64,000 nucleotides of DNA from assembly GCF_000002425.4 (NCBI RefSeq), contig NC_037256.1, positions 4,166,620 to 4,230,619 on the forward strand, written 5' to 3'. Origin of the DNA: Physcomitrium patens (Eukaryota; Streptophyta; Bryopsida; Funariales; Funariaceae). The position numbers were made by a program, and so were the translations under genes. The notes below the pieces were generated by a model. It was given only the letters and a program-made list of their open reading frames with translations, ran no database searches and was not told the DNA's origin. Positions 22,194 to 34,482 of the stretch are shown here, piece after piece (within the stretch, counting starts at the first letter, position 1; each line of letters starts with the position of its first letter).

Positions 22194-24049
22194 AGCGAGA
22201 TTATAGAGGTACAAAAGAGGAGGTACTCTCGCGAGATGAAGGTGCCTTTGATGTGAGTTTTATTGGTATATTGGAGAATGGAAATATTATGTATAAGAAA
22301 GTTGATGATTTTAAAAGAAAAGAAAGAAAAAGATTATATGATATTCAAGGACAATTACGCAAGTTAGGTACATTGCAAGATGATGAGAGGATTTTAGGTG
22401 TTTATGAAGAAAATGGACTGGAAGATTCATTGGAATTGATTACATCTATTGGGTTAGAGGATAATGATAAGATTGTTGAGATTCATTCAAGAGAGGTTTA
22501 TACCATGCTTGAATCTTTTCAAGCACCAGAAGTCACAGTAGAGACGAGATATAAAACGGCAGATAAGAAGGTAAAGCCTATTGCCAGACCATTACCAAAA
22601 GATTCTAAAGAACAAATGGGAGAACCATCAAAAGAAGCGAGTTTAAGAGATCCAATGAGTATTGGACATCAGTTTACTAAAGAGACTTTTGAAGAATTGA
22701 AGATTGGTTCTGATGGTTCTTTATTATCGGAGGAAATTACTTGCTTCAAAAAGATGTTGGCTAAACAAGGTAGATCGTTTGCCTTCGAATCTCATGAAAT
22801 TGGGTGTGTGGATCCAAATATTATAACACCTATGGTTATCTTCACTGTACCGCATGTACCTTGGAATCTAAGACCGATTCCAGTACCGAGGGCACATTTA
22901 CCTAAATTGGTCGAACTATTGAAAGAAAAGATAAAGATGAAAATATTAGAACCTTCATTTGCGCCGTATTCTAGTCGATGGTTTACGGTACCTAAAAAGA
23001 ATGGGTCACTACGGTTTATTCAAGATATGCAACCGGTGAATGCTTTAACTGTCAGGAATGCAGGAATTGGACCTATTGTGGATGAATTTGCTGAGGCGTT
23101 TGCTGGAAGGGCGATCTATTCAATGGGTGATTTGTATTTAGGTTATGATCAATTTCAACTTGCCGAAAGAAGTAGAAATATGACAACGATGAGGACACCA
23201 CTTGGATTGGTTAGAATGTGCACTCTTCCTCAAGGCGCGACCAACTCAGTTGCGCATATGATGAATGGGATGAATAAGGTATTGAGAGATTTTATTCCGG
23301 AAAAGACTATGCCTTTTCTAGATGATGTTCCTATAAAAGGGTGCAGAGAAGGAGATAAGGATGAAACTTTAGATACGAGGGGGTGTCGCAAATATGTTGT
23401 TGATCATATATAAGATTGTGAAAAGATTTTAACTCGGCTTAGAGAAGTTCATCTTACATTATCGGGTATGAAGTCCGTATTTCGAGTACGAGAGGTTGTG
23501 ATTGTTGGACATTTATGTGAATCTTACGAAAGAAAACCAAATCCGACTAAAGTTGATGCAATTGGAAGGATGAAAGAGGATTGTGATTCTTTAACAGAGG
23601 TTCGTAGGTTTTTGGGTGCATGTGTATTTTATCGAATCTGGATCCCTCATTTTGCTCACATAGCGGATCCATTATATGAACTGTTACGCAAGGGTTATCA
23701 ATTTAAATGGAAAGAAAGGCATATTCAGGCAATGCAAAGATTGAAGAAATTATTGATGTCACCTCCAATATTGAGGAAGGTTGATTATAAGTGCAATAGA
23801 CCAGTGATTCTTACTGTGGACGCTAGTCCAATTGCCATTGGATGGGCTGTGGGTCAAGATGATTCCAGTAGGAATAGATTTGCAGTTCGATTTAGGGCTA
23901 AAGTTTTAAGTATTCGTCAGCGTGTATATTCGCAAGTCAAAAGAGAACTTTGGGGAGTCGTTTCGGCTATGAAAGCTGAAAAGGACTATTTGATTGGGGC
24001 AGTAGTAGTAATTGAAACAGATTGCTTCAGATTGCTTCAGATTGCTTGA
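22169..24049 (+). pseudogene. Element B reverse transcriptase and RNase H
   Basis: The RT frame opens at 22169. It shows the same fingers, palm and MPFLDDVPIKG catalytic motif as A, then a TAA at 23411-23413 after VVDHI, then the thumb/connection (VRRFLGACVFYRIWIPHFAH, DPLYELLRKG). RNase H follows with TVDASPIAIGWAVGQ (first catalytic Asp), VKRELWGVVSAMKAEKDY (Glu) and IETDC. B keeps the RNase H segment that A lost. A 10-bp CAGATTGCTT unit repeated three times at 24018-24047 shifts the frame by one and ends this reading at 24049. Confidence 0.84.
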
Positions 24050-24164
24050 AATGATTATTAACTGTTCAACATTAGATATTGCGATGTTGTGATGGATTGC
24101 TTATATTAAGTCACTAAATCCAAAATTTAAGCATATTACTTGGAAGGACATTTTAGTAAGAGAC

Positions 24165-25679
24165 ATGCTATCTCGAGCAAGATACGAGAGGGAAGACGAA
24201 ATGGTTGAAGACATTGATGACGTTGGATTGAAATTCTATTCAATATCAAATCTCAACAGAGAAGACAAGCTATTTCTTGAAGAATCTTATGAAAGAGAAT
24301 TATTGAATATTGGTCATTACTTGAATACCTTGACTAAGCAGGGGAATTGGTCTGCAGAAAAATTCAAACAAATAAGAAAAAAAGCATATGGATTTTTACT
24401 TCGAGATGGATTCTTATGGAAGAGACCGAAGAAAGGAATTGGGATGCCACAACGAGTGATAGGCAAAAGGGAAGAAAAACTGAAATTATTAAAAGAGTTT
24501 CATGATAGTTTGTGGGCAGGGCATAGAGGAATTTGGGCTACTTTTGCTAAACTCAAGAAATGATATTGGTGGAAAAATATGTATCGAGATGTGCTCTCAT
24601 TTGTAGAGTCATGTGAAATCTGTCAATCGTATTCTAATATCCAACATCGAGATGGTCTTCATCCTACGTATCCTTTGGCTATTCATTTTAAATGGGTTGT
24701 TGATTTGGTTATTATGCTGGTTGGGTTATGGCAGATGAGATATTTGGTTTTAGCTCGTAAAGATTTATCAAATCAAGTAGAAGGAAGAGCATTGATGACA
24801 AAATCTACAGAGGGGATTTGTAGGTTTTTGCTTGAAGCTGTCATTTGCCACTACGGATGCATAGGAAAAATCACTGCAGATGGTGGAGAATTAAATGCAC
24901 AGGAAGCTCGTAAGTTCTTTGAAAGATGTGGAGTTAAACTATCACTGACTACTGCTTATAATCCAGAAGGGAATGCAAAAAGTGAACGCGGTCACACACC
25001 GATTGTGAAAGCATTGGTTAAAGCTTGTAATGGGAAAGTTAAAGAGTGGCCACGGCTTTTGTCATTTGCATTATGGGCTGATCGAACAACACATAGTTCG
25101 GTGACAGGATATATGCCAGTAGAACTTATGACAGGTCAAAAACCAATTATGCCGATTGAAGAAAAGGTACTTACTTGGAGTATGCTACCATGGGAAGATG
25201 GATTGATAAGAGAAGAACTTCTGGCTATTAGAATTCGACAATTGGAGCAAAGAACGGAAGATGTCCAGATAGCATTGGAAAGGTTAAAAAGAGCAAGGTT
25301 ACAAAACAAGGCGCGATTTGATAAGCAACATCGATTGAGACCAAAAGCAATCGAGGAAGGTGACTGGGTACTTGTTTATGACAATAGTCTGGATAATCAA
25401 CATAGTACTTTGTGAAAATTTTCAAAACGTTGGTTTGGACCATATGTGGTAACAACAGTTCATGATAATGCGACTTACTCGTTACGGGAGTTAGATGGTA
25501 CAAAATTGAAAATACCAATTGCAGGGAAGCGAGTAAAAATATTTAAACGAAGACATGCGGAGATGAATATGGAAGACCTTAATGAAGGTATAGAGATTCC
25601 GCTGCAAGAAGATGAAAGTGATTTGAATAATGAAGGTGACAAAGACAAATTGGACAAAGACGTAGAGGATATATTCTGA
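24165..25679 (+). pseudogene. Element B integrase
   Basis: One frame with two stops, at 24561-24563 (within KLK-YWWKN) and 25413-25415. The RNase H end, MLSRARYEREDEMVEDIDD, is followed by the zinc-binding HDSLWAGH and CEIC, then the catalytic core (WVVDLVI, TADGGELNA, NPEGNAKSERGH), the GPY/F module RWFGPYVV with LKIPIAGKRVKIFKRR, and an acidic tail ending KDVEDIF. All three catalytic acidic residues remain. No chromodomain. Confidence 0.84.
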
Positions 25680-25728
25680 ATCAAACAGCAATTGGGTAAA
25701 TTAGTGCATACCGGAAGATGCACAGGTT

Positions 25729-25741
25729 CAGAGGGGATGGA
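25729..25741 (+). promoter_or_regulatory. Polypurine tract of element B
   Basis: CAGAGGGGATGGA directly before the TG of the 3' LTR at 25742, the expected plus-strand primer. Confidence 0.75.
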
Positions 25742-27267
25742 TGTCGTGTTGTAACATGAGTATACCATGAAAATATAAAGAAAGGGGACTTTTATTAATA
25801 TTCAGTTACCTCGAATATTGGGAGCAACGACCAACTCCAGTGCAAATACTGAGTCGTCAGGTTCAGTCACCCCGTTACAGTCAGCCGGGGCATACTGAAA
25901 TGCTCCATTCGATTCCAATAACGGGAGTCAACAGGAAGAGAAAGGACCAATTCACGCGATGGGTGAGCCTGGTTCGAAGAGCTAATTGGATCCAATTTCG
26001 AGAACCCAATCCGGGTCCTCTTACCCAATATGAGACCTGACTTGGTCGGGCAACCCAATGCAGTCTAATTACGGGAAAATCTAGGTCTTACTACGGGTCG
26101 TCTTATCCAATATGAGATCTGTATTGGTCGGGCAACCCAATGCAGAGTAATTACGGGAACATTTAGGTTACTACGGGCATCTTACCCAATATGAGACCTG
26201 CATTGGTCAGGCAACCCAATGCAGTCTAGTTACGAGAAAATTTAGGTCTTATTACGAGCCTCATCCAATCTGACGCGAAGACCAATTTGACCCAATTACG
26301 TGAACATTCAGGTTACTACGGGCATCTTATCCAATATGAGACCTGAATTGGTCGGGCGACTCAATGTGGATCGGAGTACGGGGTTTCGATTCTGTTTCAG
26401 GCTGTCCTATTCTCTGTGCCGTTTCAGGGAACGTTATTTTCGATAAATGGATTTCTTAAAGGTAAAAACGGAGGAGAAAGCTCTAACGGCAAGAGCCAAT
26501 TTCGGATCTAAGCTCTGACAATGGGAGCCAATTCCGGATCCAAGACGGAAGATTGAAGAAATTCAGAGGATAAGGTTAGGGAGAGAAGAAGTTTTTTAGA
26601 GGTTTTATTTTTTTTTCAGATCAGGGGGGGGGAGGGGGGATTTTTGGATCCAAGAGCTAGCTTCAAGCTTTTTGCAAGGTTACTAGTTCGATTTCATTGG
26701 AAGTTTTTGAAGATCAAGAAGATTAGAGAGGAGCTTCATGCTTCGGGTCGGGGAAGAAAAGACGGAGAATTGGATTTTTCTTCTTCATAGAGTTTTGGGA
26801 AGACTGAGGTAGTCGTTGCTGAAGTCAGTGTTGTAATGGTGAATCGGGATTTTTTAATGAAGTGGGTTTGATTACTCTTGACTGTTTTGTGAAATCGAGT
26901 TACGTCTGTGATTGAAGAATTAAAAGGGTGTCTATAGGATTGAGTATGCAGAGTGAATGAAATTTATTGGGATTAATCTAACAAGACAGTCAGTGGATAC
27001 AAGATCATAAGTACAAAGTGGTATCAGAGATGAGCAGATTGGGTTGTTCGGGGTTCTCTGTAACGTCTAGAGACCTACCGGCTGGGGCAAAAAGGACTTC
27101 GACTACAGTCGAAGGACATCCATATAGATTTACGGTGTATTCTTGCAGTCGTTTATATTCCAGCAGTCAAAAACTGATAGACTGCTTGACTATTGGCGAA
27201 TCTCCATACTACCTTCTACAACCAGACGCCCGGCACGTTCTCGAGTAAGAAAGCACGTAATACGACA
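25742..27267 (+). repeat. Element B 3' LTR
   Basis: 1526 bp, TGTCGTGTTGTAACATGA... to ...CGTAATACGACA, intact. It includes the same five-unit tandem array (about 26013-26389) and the G-rich run (about 26622-26641) as the 5' copy, and serves as the reference for reconstructing the LTR split by element A. Confidence 0.92.
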
Positions 27268-29070
27268 ATAGTATTTCTAAATATCTTATATCTTGTAGAT
27301 TTCTTTCCTCATTTCATTGGACATATTAAGGTTGATCCACATTTAATGAAATAAATCCTCTCTGTGTATTTAAACCTGAGGAAAGGTATTGGATTTGATA
27401 ATTATTATTATAAATATAGAGCAGGTTAGAAGGTCTTAAAGTATTGTCCAAATTTGGATTTCTTGCCTCCTTCAATTGGTCTTGGACTTGCTGTTGATAA
27501 TTTTCTTATAGAAATTTTAAAGAAATTACCTTGTCAAGTTGCCTACACACATTTGCAAGATGGTTTCTCCTACAATTTCTACATACTATCCTATTTTCTA
27601 TTCAACAATTATCTGGTAGATGTCTTTTTCTACAAAAATAGTATACCTCATTTTATTGTTGTTGCAGGTTCTTAAAGCCATGGTTGAATTTTTTTTGAGA
27701 TTGGAACTGGAAATTTGAACCTACCGTACCTTGGTTTCTATGAAGTGGAATATATAATTATAGCCTTCCTAGATTTTTTTGGTGATTTTACTGGTTTGAC
27801 CAAAATTAACTTGTATGCCTTGATTAGCTACACTCAGTGCATCAAAGCCCTAAGGTGTGTCTACCAGATTCTATAAGAGGTGCAGCTTGGTTTGGATTTT
27901 GACTCTTAATTAAAAGAATCATTTATTCTTGTATAACCTTCATTTGTTGGATAAGTTCATTTTAAAATTTTTGTTGGCTCTGAAGGACTTTATTCTTAAA
28001 GTCCTCCTTTTATCTATTCTTATCTTCTGGATATGTCAATTTAGGAAGATTGGGAGGCAATCTAACCTCTAAAGGTGTTGGATAGTAGTGTATAGGTGGA
28101 AATTGAGTTTCCTCAATCCAATATGAATATTTTTAGGAATTTCCTATATTTTGAGCATGTATTGGAATAAAGTTGGATATTCTATGATCTTCCTTCCTCC
28201 ACATTCACTTTTACTGCTTATCGATATTTTCAATCACTCAAGCTAATTTTTTGGCCTCTTCAAAATTATCTAGTCTTTCTTTGAGGATTTCTCAAATCGT
28301 TCCCTCACTATTAAAGCCTTGAATAAAGAAATAGATGAAGGAATCATATGTGAGAAGAGTTCCTATAAATCTAGTTATTACAAGCTCAAATCACAGAATG
28401 TATTTAGTGATTTCTTCCCCCTTTCCTTGTCTCAAAGAAGAAAGGGCTATGAGGGCATTGCTTTGCCTTACTTCTGGCCTAAAATTTTATAATAATGCTC
28501 TTATAAGCATATCCGAGTTCTTAAAAGTTAGAGAGGGATGGTTTCTATACCATTCATAAGCCCCATCTTTTAGGGTACTTGAAAGTCACATAAGATAATA
28601 ATCCGGATTCGTTATTAAACACATTGTAAGAAGTTCTATAAATCTTTCTATGTGTGCCAATGGATCATTGTCTCTAGTCTCTTTAAATATAGGAAGGTTG
28701 TAGCGCATAGGAGCTGCTTACAATCCCTCTGGAATTATGATGGATAAACTTCTTGGCTAAATCAAGGGATTTATAGGTATAGAATTTGAAGAGGCATCTC
28801 TTCTACAATCCATCAAAGGAGAACTAGATCTTAAATCTTTTCCTTCTTGATTTATTACTTGGAAAAAATTAAGAGATCCTTAATCTAACCTTTCTTCTCC
28901 TACTACTTGGTTAGGATTTAATTCCAATGAATTGATTATAAATATGTCTTGTGATGTTATGAGTAAATCTTGTTTCTCCAACTGTTGGACCTCAATTCTT
29001 CTAAATTATGGTGTGGATTTTTTAATAGCCTTATTTAGATTTTCAATAGGTGGGACTAATTTAAGTTATC
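27268..29070 (-). pseudogene. Element C gag and nucleocapsid (decayed)
   Basis: On the minus strand a capsid core reads RYNLPIFKETRDNDPLAHIE near 28650-28710, then FIELL, then LKDGAYEWYRNHPSLTF near 28520-28580, the hallmarks of the plant retrotransposon gag domain. Further on, at about 27520-27640, two degenerate CCHC knuckles follow (YFCRKRHLPDNC and CRNCRRNHLANVC), the usual nucleocapsid of this type. Stops and frameshifts are frequent. It continues, after removal of element B, into 9918-9344 and the C protease, so the B insertion separates nucleocapsid from protease. Confidence 0.72.
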
Positions 29071-29578
29071 TAGATCTAATAGAATGATGCATCTAACATG
29101 ACCATAGATATAACGTTCACCTAGACTCATAATTTAAACACACCTATTTCTACAAAATCCAGTTAAAATGTTTTGGTTCTTCTACTTGCAACTCACTTAC
29201 AATACCTTCTAACATAGAAGAGAAATAAAACAGCAACAACTAAAGAAAGAATACTTGCTTAAGTATCATTCCAAGCAAGACTATTTCTAACTTTAATTAT
29301 TATATGGAACTACTGTTGTAAAGGAGTGATCTTAAGCAATCTTAGTTGTGAAAAAGAATTCCATACCGAGATCCAAGCTCTCATTTTTTCTTCCTTTTTC
29401 ACAATAAGATAGTAAAGGAATTACCTACTATAACAGTTAACAACAAAGATTACATTACAAAAATAATTCCTTACAAATAATTCACATGATATTGAAGAAG
29501 AACTCACCTACTTGCATCTCAAGCCAACCTGTCACTTGTTAACAAACTTCCAAAATACGTGACTTCTCCCTTGACCGT
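29071..29578 (-). other. 5' leader of element C
   Basis: About 500 bp upstream of the C gag on its strand, without coding signs. No primer binding site or LTR boundary was found. Interrupted at 29579 by a solo LTR of family E. Confidence 0.4.
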
Positions 29579-30890
29579 TGTCGTGATGTAATACAACTAT
29601 ATAGTGAAATTATAATCAAAATTGAATTTCTAATTAATATCTAATTATCTTAGTTTAATTATAATTTGAAGTATCTAAACATGGCTTTTATAAAAAATCT
29701 CTTAGGTTATTTTCTTATCTTAATAATTAGTAGGTTCAAGGTTAGTTAATAATTTTACCTTCTAGATTGTAGAGACTCTTCTATTATCTTAGAAAGACCA
29801 TAAATTGATGAAATCAGGTTAGAAGAGTTAAATAATTAGTATAGTTGGTACTAGGATTAAGTTGAGAATAGGATTGGGCTAAAAAATCCTTAGGATAGGA
29901 TAGATTGATACCTGGGGGTCGACCATTTGTGAAACAGGGTCGAAATCAGACCTCTGGCCACTAAAACGACGGCCTAGGGCAAAATAGGATTTCATTTGAA
30001 GATAGAAGGTTAGAATTTGAGAGTGAGCTTGAAGTTCTTTTCAAAGAAATAAGAATTGTTTTGAGAGGGTTTTGGAAGACTTAAGAATTATTGTTCAAAG
30101 TCAAGGTTTGTATCAATGATTTGGGTTTTATAAAATATAATTAGGGCTAGCAATTTTAGCTAGTTTGTACAATTGGTGTGACATCTATAGTTGAAAACTT
30201 AATACTATTTGGATTATTAGGTGTGCTAAGTTTATACAAAATTTTGTGATAATCTAACGACATGGTTTAGAAATATTTAATTTTTAGCATAAGATGATTT
30301 CAGAAGGTGGCGATTTGAGGTTGAGTAGGTTTTCTATGATATTTGAAGATCTATTAGTCAAATTAAGGTAAAAATTGGTATGATGCTGGAAGACTTAAAG
30401 ATTAAGCTATACACCAATTTTGAAACAAAGTTAATTGTTGAAAAGGGAAAAATCATTGCTTCATATTTCAAGTTGGTGGCCAAGTGACATTGGTGCAATT
30501 TTTGGAGGTTTTCTCACAATTTGTAAGTTGGATTGGGATAAAAATTCATGAGCATATAGAGGACTTATATTAACAATTACATGCAAAATTCTACATCAAG
30601 TGGACAGTTGGATTGGATATTACAACTTGTTAAAGCTCACTGATTAGAATTGGGGCTTATAAGAAAAATCTAAATTACTTAAATATGAAAGTAACAAGGT
30701 AATTGGGATTTATGTATAGTTAAGACTACTAGAAAGAGTGTTTTAAGAACTTTTGAATTGAAATTCAGATTATATTCTTCTTGTATGGATGAAACCTATT
30801 AGAATTTCATGGCTTTTTGTGAAACATACTCTCATCTTCTAGAGCCAAGTGCGTAATGCATTCTTGAGCAAAACAACATGTAATACGACA
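29579..30890 (+). repeat. Solo LTR, family E, plus orientation
   Basis: 1312 bp, TGTCGTGATGTAATACAAC... to ...CATGTAATACGACA. Flanks CCGT (29575-29578) and CCGA (30891-30894) form a 4-bp duplication with one difference. It is nearly identical, in reverse complement, to the E 3' LTR at 31050-32362. No internal sequence on either side belongs to a plus-strand E element, so this is a solo LTR. Confidence 0.85.
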
Positions 30891-31049
30891 CCGATCTCGA
30901 CTAAATGTTCTAAGTAAGGATTTAAGATTTAAATATAATGGATTAAAGGTTCTATCTATCTTCTCTCATCTACATCTATATGAGAGATTGGAGACTTATC
31001 TCTCTTGCATCTTCGTCTTAGATTCTATCCTCCAACTCCTAGCTCCAGC
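30891..31049. other. 159-bp spacer between two opposing E LTRs
   Basis: A non-LTR sequence between the plus solo LTR and the minus E 3' LTR, probably a leftover of the DNA into which both inserted (element C leader or its flank). Contains a short inverted repeat around AGAGAT...ATCTCT. No coding content. Confidence 0.5.
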
Positions 31050-32362
31050 TGTCATATTACATGTCGTTTTGCTCAAGAATGTACTAGGCACTTGGCTCTG
31101 AAAGGTGAAATTATGTATCACAAGTAGCCAAGAAACCCTAATAGGTTTCATCCATACAAGAAGAATATAATCTGAATTTTAATTCAAAAGTGCTTAAAAA
31201 ACTCTTCTTAGTAGTCTTAACCATACATAAATCCCAATTACCTTATTACTTTCATATTTAAGCAAATTAGATTTTTCTTAAAAGCTCCAATCCTAATCAG
31301 TGAGCTTTAACAAGCTGTAACATCCAATCCGACCATCCACTTGATATAGAATTTTGCATGCAATTGTCAATGTAAGTCTTTTATATGCTCAAGAATTTTT
31401 AGCCCAATCCAACTTACGAATTGTAAGAAAACCTCCAAAAATTGCACTAATATCACTTGGCCGCCAACTTGAAAAGTGAAGCAATGATTTTTTTTCTTTC
31501 CAACAATTAACTTTGTCTTAAAATTGGTGTGTAGCTTAATCTTCAAGTCTTCCAGCATCATACCAATTTTTACCTTAATTTGACTAATAGATCTTCAAAT
31601 ATCATAGAAACCCTACCCAACCTCAAATCGCCATCTTCTAAAATCATCTTGTGCTAAAAATTAAATATTTCTAAACCACACCGTTAGATTATCACAAAAT
31701 TTTGTATACACTTAGCACACCTAATAATCCAAATAGTGTTAAGTTTTCAACTATAGATGTCACACCAATTGCATAAACTAGCTAAAATTGCTAGCCCTAA
31801 TTATATTTTATAAAACCCAAATCATTGATACAAACCTTGACTTTGAACAATAATTCCTAAGTCTTCCAAAACCCTCTCAAAACAATTCTTATTTCTTTGA
31901 AAAGAACTTCAAGCTCACTCTCAAATTCTAACCTTCAATCTTCAAATGAAATCCTATTTTGCCCTAGGCCGTTGTTTTAGTAGCCAGAGGTTTGATTTCG
32001 ACCCTGTTTCACAAACGGTCGACCCCCAGGTATCAATCTATCCTATCCTAAGGATTTTTTAGCCCAATCCTATTCTCAACTTAATCCTAGTACCAACTAT
32101 ACTAATTATTTAACTCTTCTAACCTGATTTCATCAATTTATGGTCTTTCTAAGATAATAGAAGAGTCTCTACAATCTAGAAGGTAAAATTATTAAATAAC
32201 TTTGAACCTACTAATTATTAAGATAAAAAAATAACCTAAGAGATTTTTTATAAAAGCCATGTTTAGATACCTCAAATTATAATTAAACTAAGATAATTAG
32301 ATATTAATTAGAAATTCAATTTTGATTATAATTTCACTATATAGTTGTATTACATCATGACA
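31050..32362 (-). repeat. Element E 3' LTR
   Basis: 1313 bp; minus strand starts TGTCATGATGTAATACAAC and ends CATGTAATATGACA. The 64-codon frame at 31367-31561 recurs in the 5' LTR (44622-44816) and is just LTR sequence. Confidence 0.88.
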
Positions 32363-32539
32363 TCTATTCCTTCTTGACCTATGCATCCTCCGGCATGCTC
32401 CAAATGAACTATATGTCATAATTGGCATCACATCATTTCTTCATTTTCTTCATAAAATCCTTCATTTCTATTTTCACCATCATCTTCAAAATAATTGTCT
32501 TCTTTAAAAATGTCGATATCTTCAAGATGATCTTCCATT

Positions 32540-33711
32540 TTGATTTCTTTATCTTGTCTTTTTAAAATCTTCACTCACTTTTCAGCAATAGGTATTTTCA
32601 ATCTCGTACCATCTAACTCCTTTATTGAATATGTGGCATTATTACAAACTGTTACTACCACATATGGTCCAAACCAACGTTTTGAAAACTTCTACAAAAT
32701 ACTATGTTGGTTATCCAGACTGCTATTATAAACAAGTATCTAATCACCTTCTTCAATTTCTCTAGGTCTTAATCGATGTTGCTTATCAAATCAGGTCTTA
32801 TTTCCTAATCTTACCTTTTATAATCTTTTTAATGCTAGTTCTACATCTTCTAATCTTTATTTAAGTTGTCAAATTCTAATGGCTAATAATTCCTCTCTTA
32901 TCAACCCATCTTTCCATGGTAGCATACTCCAAGTTAGCACATTTTTTTCAATTGGCATAATTGATTTTTGACCTGTGATAAGTTCCACTGGCATATATCC
33001 TGTCACCGAACTATGTGTTGTTTGATCAGCCCATAATGCATAAGGTAGAAGTCGAGGCCATTTTTTCATTCTTCCATTGCAAGCTTTAACTAAGATTTTT
33101 ACAATTGGTGGGTGCCCACGTTTATTCTTTGCATTCCTATCTAGATTATAAGTAGTAGTCAATGATAATTTGATCCCACATCTCTTAAAAAAATCACGAG
33201 CTTCATGTGCATCTAATTTTCCTCGATCTGCAATGATCTTTCTCAAACATCCATAGTGGCAAATAACTTTCTCAAGTAAAAACCTACAAATTCCTTCTAT
33301 GGACTTTGTTCTTAGTGCCATGTCTTTTACTTGGTTTGATAAATCTTCACGAGCCATAACTAAATATCTCATTTGCCATAGTCTCATCGACATAATAATC
33401 AAATTTACAATCCATTTAAAATGAATAGCCAAAAGATATGTCGGATGCAACCCATCTCGATATCATATATTTGAATACATCTGACAAGTTACACAAGATT
33501 CTATAAATAAAGTTACATCTCGATACATATTCTTCCACCAATATTGTTCCTTCATTTTAGCAAAAGTAGTCCAAATTCCTCTATGTTCCACCCATAAACT
33601 CTCATGAAACTCTTTAAATAGTCTTTGTTGATCTTCTTTAGTACCTACTACTCGTCTTGGCATTTCAATTCCTTTCTTTGGTTTCTTCCATAAAAACCCT
33701 TCTTGAAGCAA
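32540..33711 (-). pseudogene. Element E integrase
   Basis: Zinc-binding HESLWVEH and CVTC at 33463-33711, core at 32869-33450 with WIVNLII (the first catalytic Asp replaced by Asn), IADRGKLDA (Asp kept) and NLDRNAKNKRGH, where the catalytic Glu of A/B (NAKSERGH) is Lys. Two of three catalytic residues are therefore lost. The C-terminal GPY/F module is readable, with stops, at about 32570-32860. One frame throughout, several stops. Confidence 0.8.
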
Positions 33712-33756
33712 AAATCCATAAGCATTCTTTCTTATTTGATTAAATTTTTTTATTGA

Positions 33757-34480
33757 CTAATTTTCTTGTTTAGTCAAGGTATTCAAATAAAGATCAATTT
33801 CTAGTAATTCTCCTTCATAAAGCTCTTCAAAAAACATCTTATCTTCTTTATTAAGATTTGATACTGAAAAGAATTTTTTTCCAACATCATCAATATCTTC
33901 AACCATCTCGTCTTCTCTTTCATATAATGCTCGAGATAACATATCTGCAACCAGATTTTCTTTTCCTACAACATGCCTAAATTTTAGATTTAGTAATTTG
34001 ATATAAGCAATCCATCTCAATATTACAATAACTGGTATTGTATAATTGGTAATCATTCCAAGTAAAGACAAATAATCTGTTTCAATTACCACTATAGCTG
34101 CAATCAAATAATCCTTTTCAGCTTTCATAGCTAAAACAACTCCTCATAGTTTCCTTTTCACCTCTGAATATGTACATTGGCGAGCACTTAAAACTTTAGT
34201 TCCAAATCGCATTGCAAATCTATGTCCATTTGAGTCATCCTGACCTACAGTCTATCCAATGGCAATCGGACTAGTATCCACAATAAGAAGCACTAGTCTA
34301 TTGCACTTTTAATCAATCTTTCTCAACATTGGATGCGATATCAATAATTTCTTCAATGTTTATATTATTTTAATATACTTTTCTTTCCATTTAAATTGAT
34401 AACCCTTGCATAATAGTTCATACAATAGATCCGCTATGTGAGCTTAATGAAAAATTCAAATATGATAAAATATACATGCA
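33757..34480 (-). pseudogene. Element E RNase H and RT connection
   Basis: MKAEKDYLIAAIVVIETDYL and the LNLKFRHVVGKENLVADMLSRA block are in frame at 33757-34128. The upstream RNase H part to about 34450 is present but broken by stops. This shows that the 346-bp deletion in element A is not ancestral. Confidence 0.72.
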
Positions 34481-34482
34481 CC

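Larger units (their letters stand above)
9919..27267 (+). mobile_element. Element B: near-complete Ty3/gypsy LTR retrotransposon hosting element A
   Basis: Plus-strand element with 1526-bp LTRs: 9919-10191 plus 18493-19749, less the 4-bp duplication, equals 1526, the same as 25742-27267. It has a tRNA-Trp-type primer site (19754-19771), gag, protease, RT, RNase H, integrase and a polypurine tract (25729-25741). Without element A it is about 9.04 kb. Coding frames are broken by several stops and small indels, but the LTRs look almost identical by eye, so it is not very old. The outer flanks ACGG (9915-9918) and ATAG (27268-27271) may be a decayed 4-bp duplication. It was inserted in the gag-protease region of element C. 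Confidence 0.9.

Noticed and set aside
25228..25768. Antisense frames of 66-97 codons at the end of B integrase, mirrored at 11543-12038 in A
   Set aside because: Shadows of the conserved integrase tail on the other strand; they recur because the elements are homologous.
31367..31561. 64-codon frame repeated at 44622-44816
   Set aside because: It is in both E LTRs, and the solo LTR copy has it broken; no protein signature.
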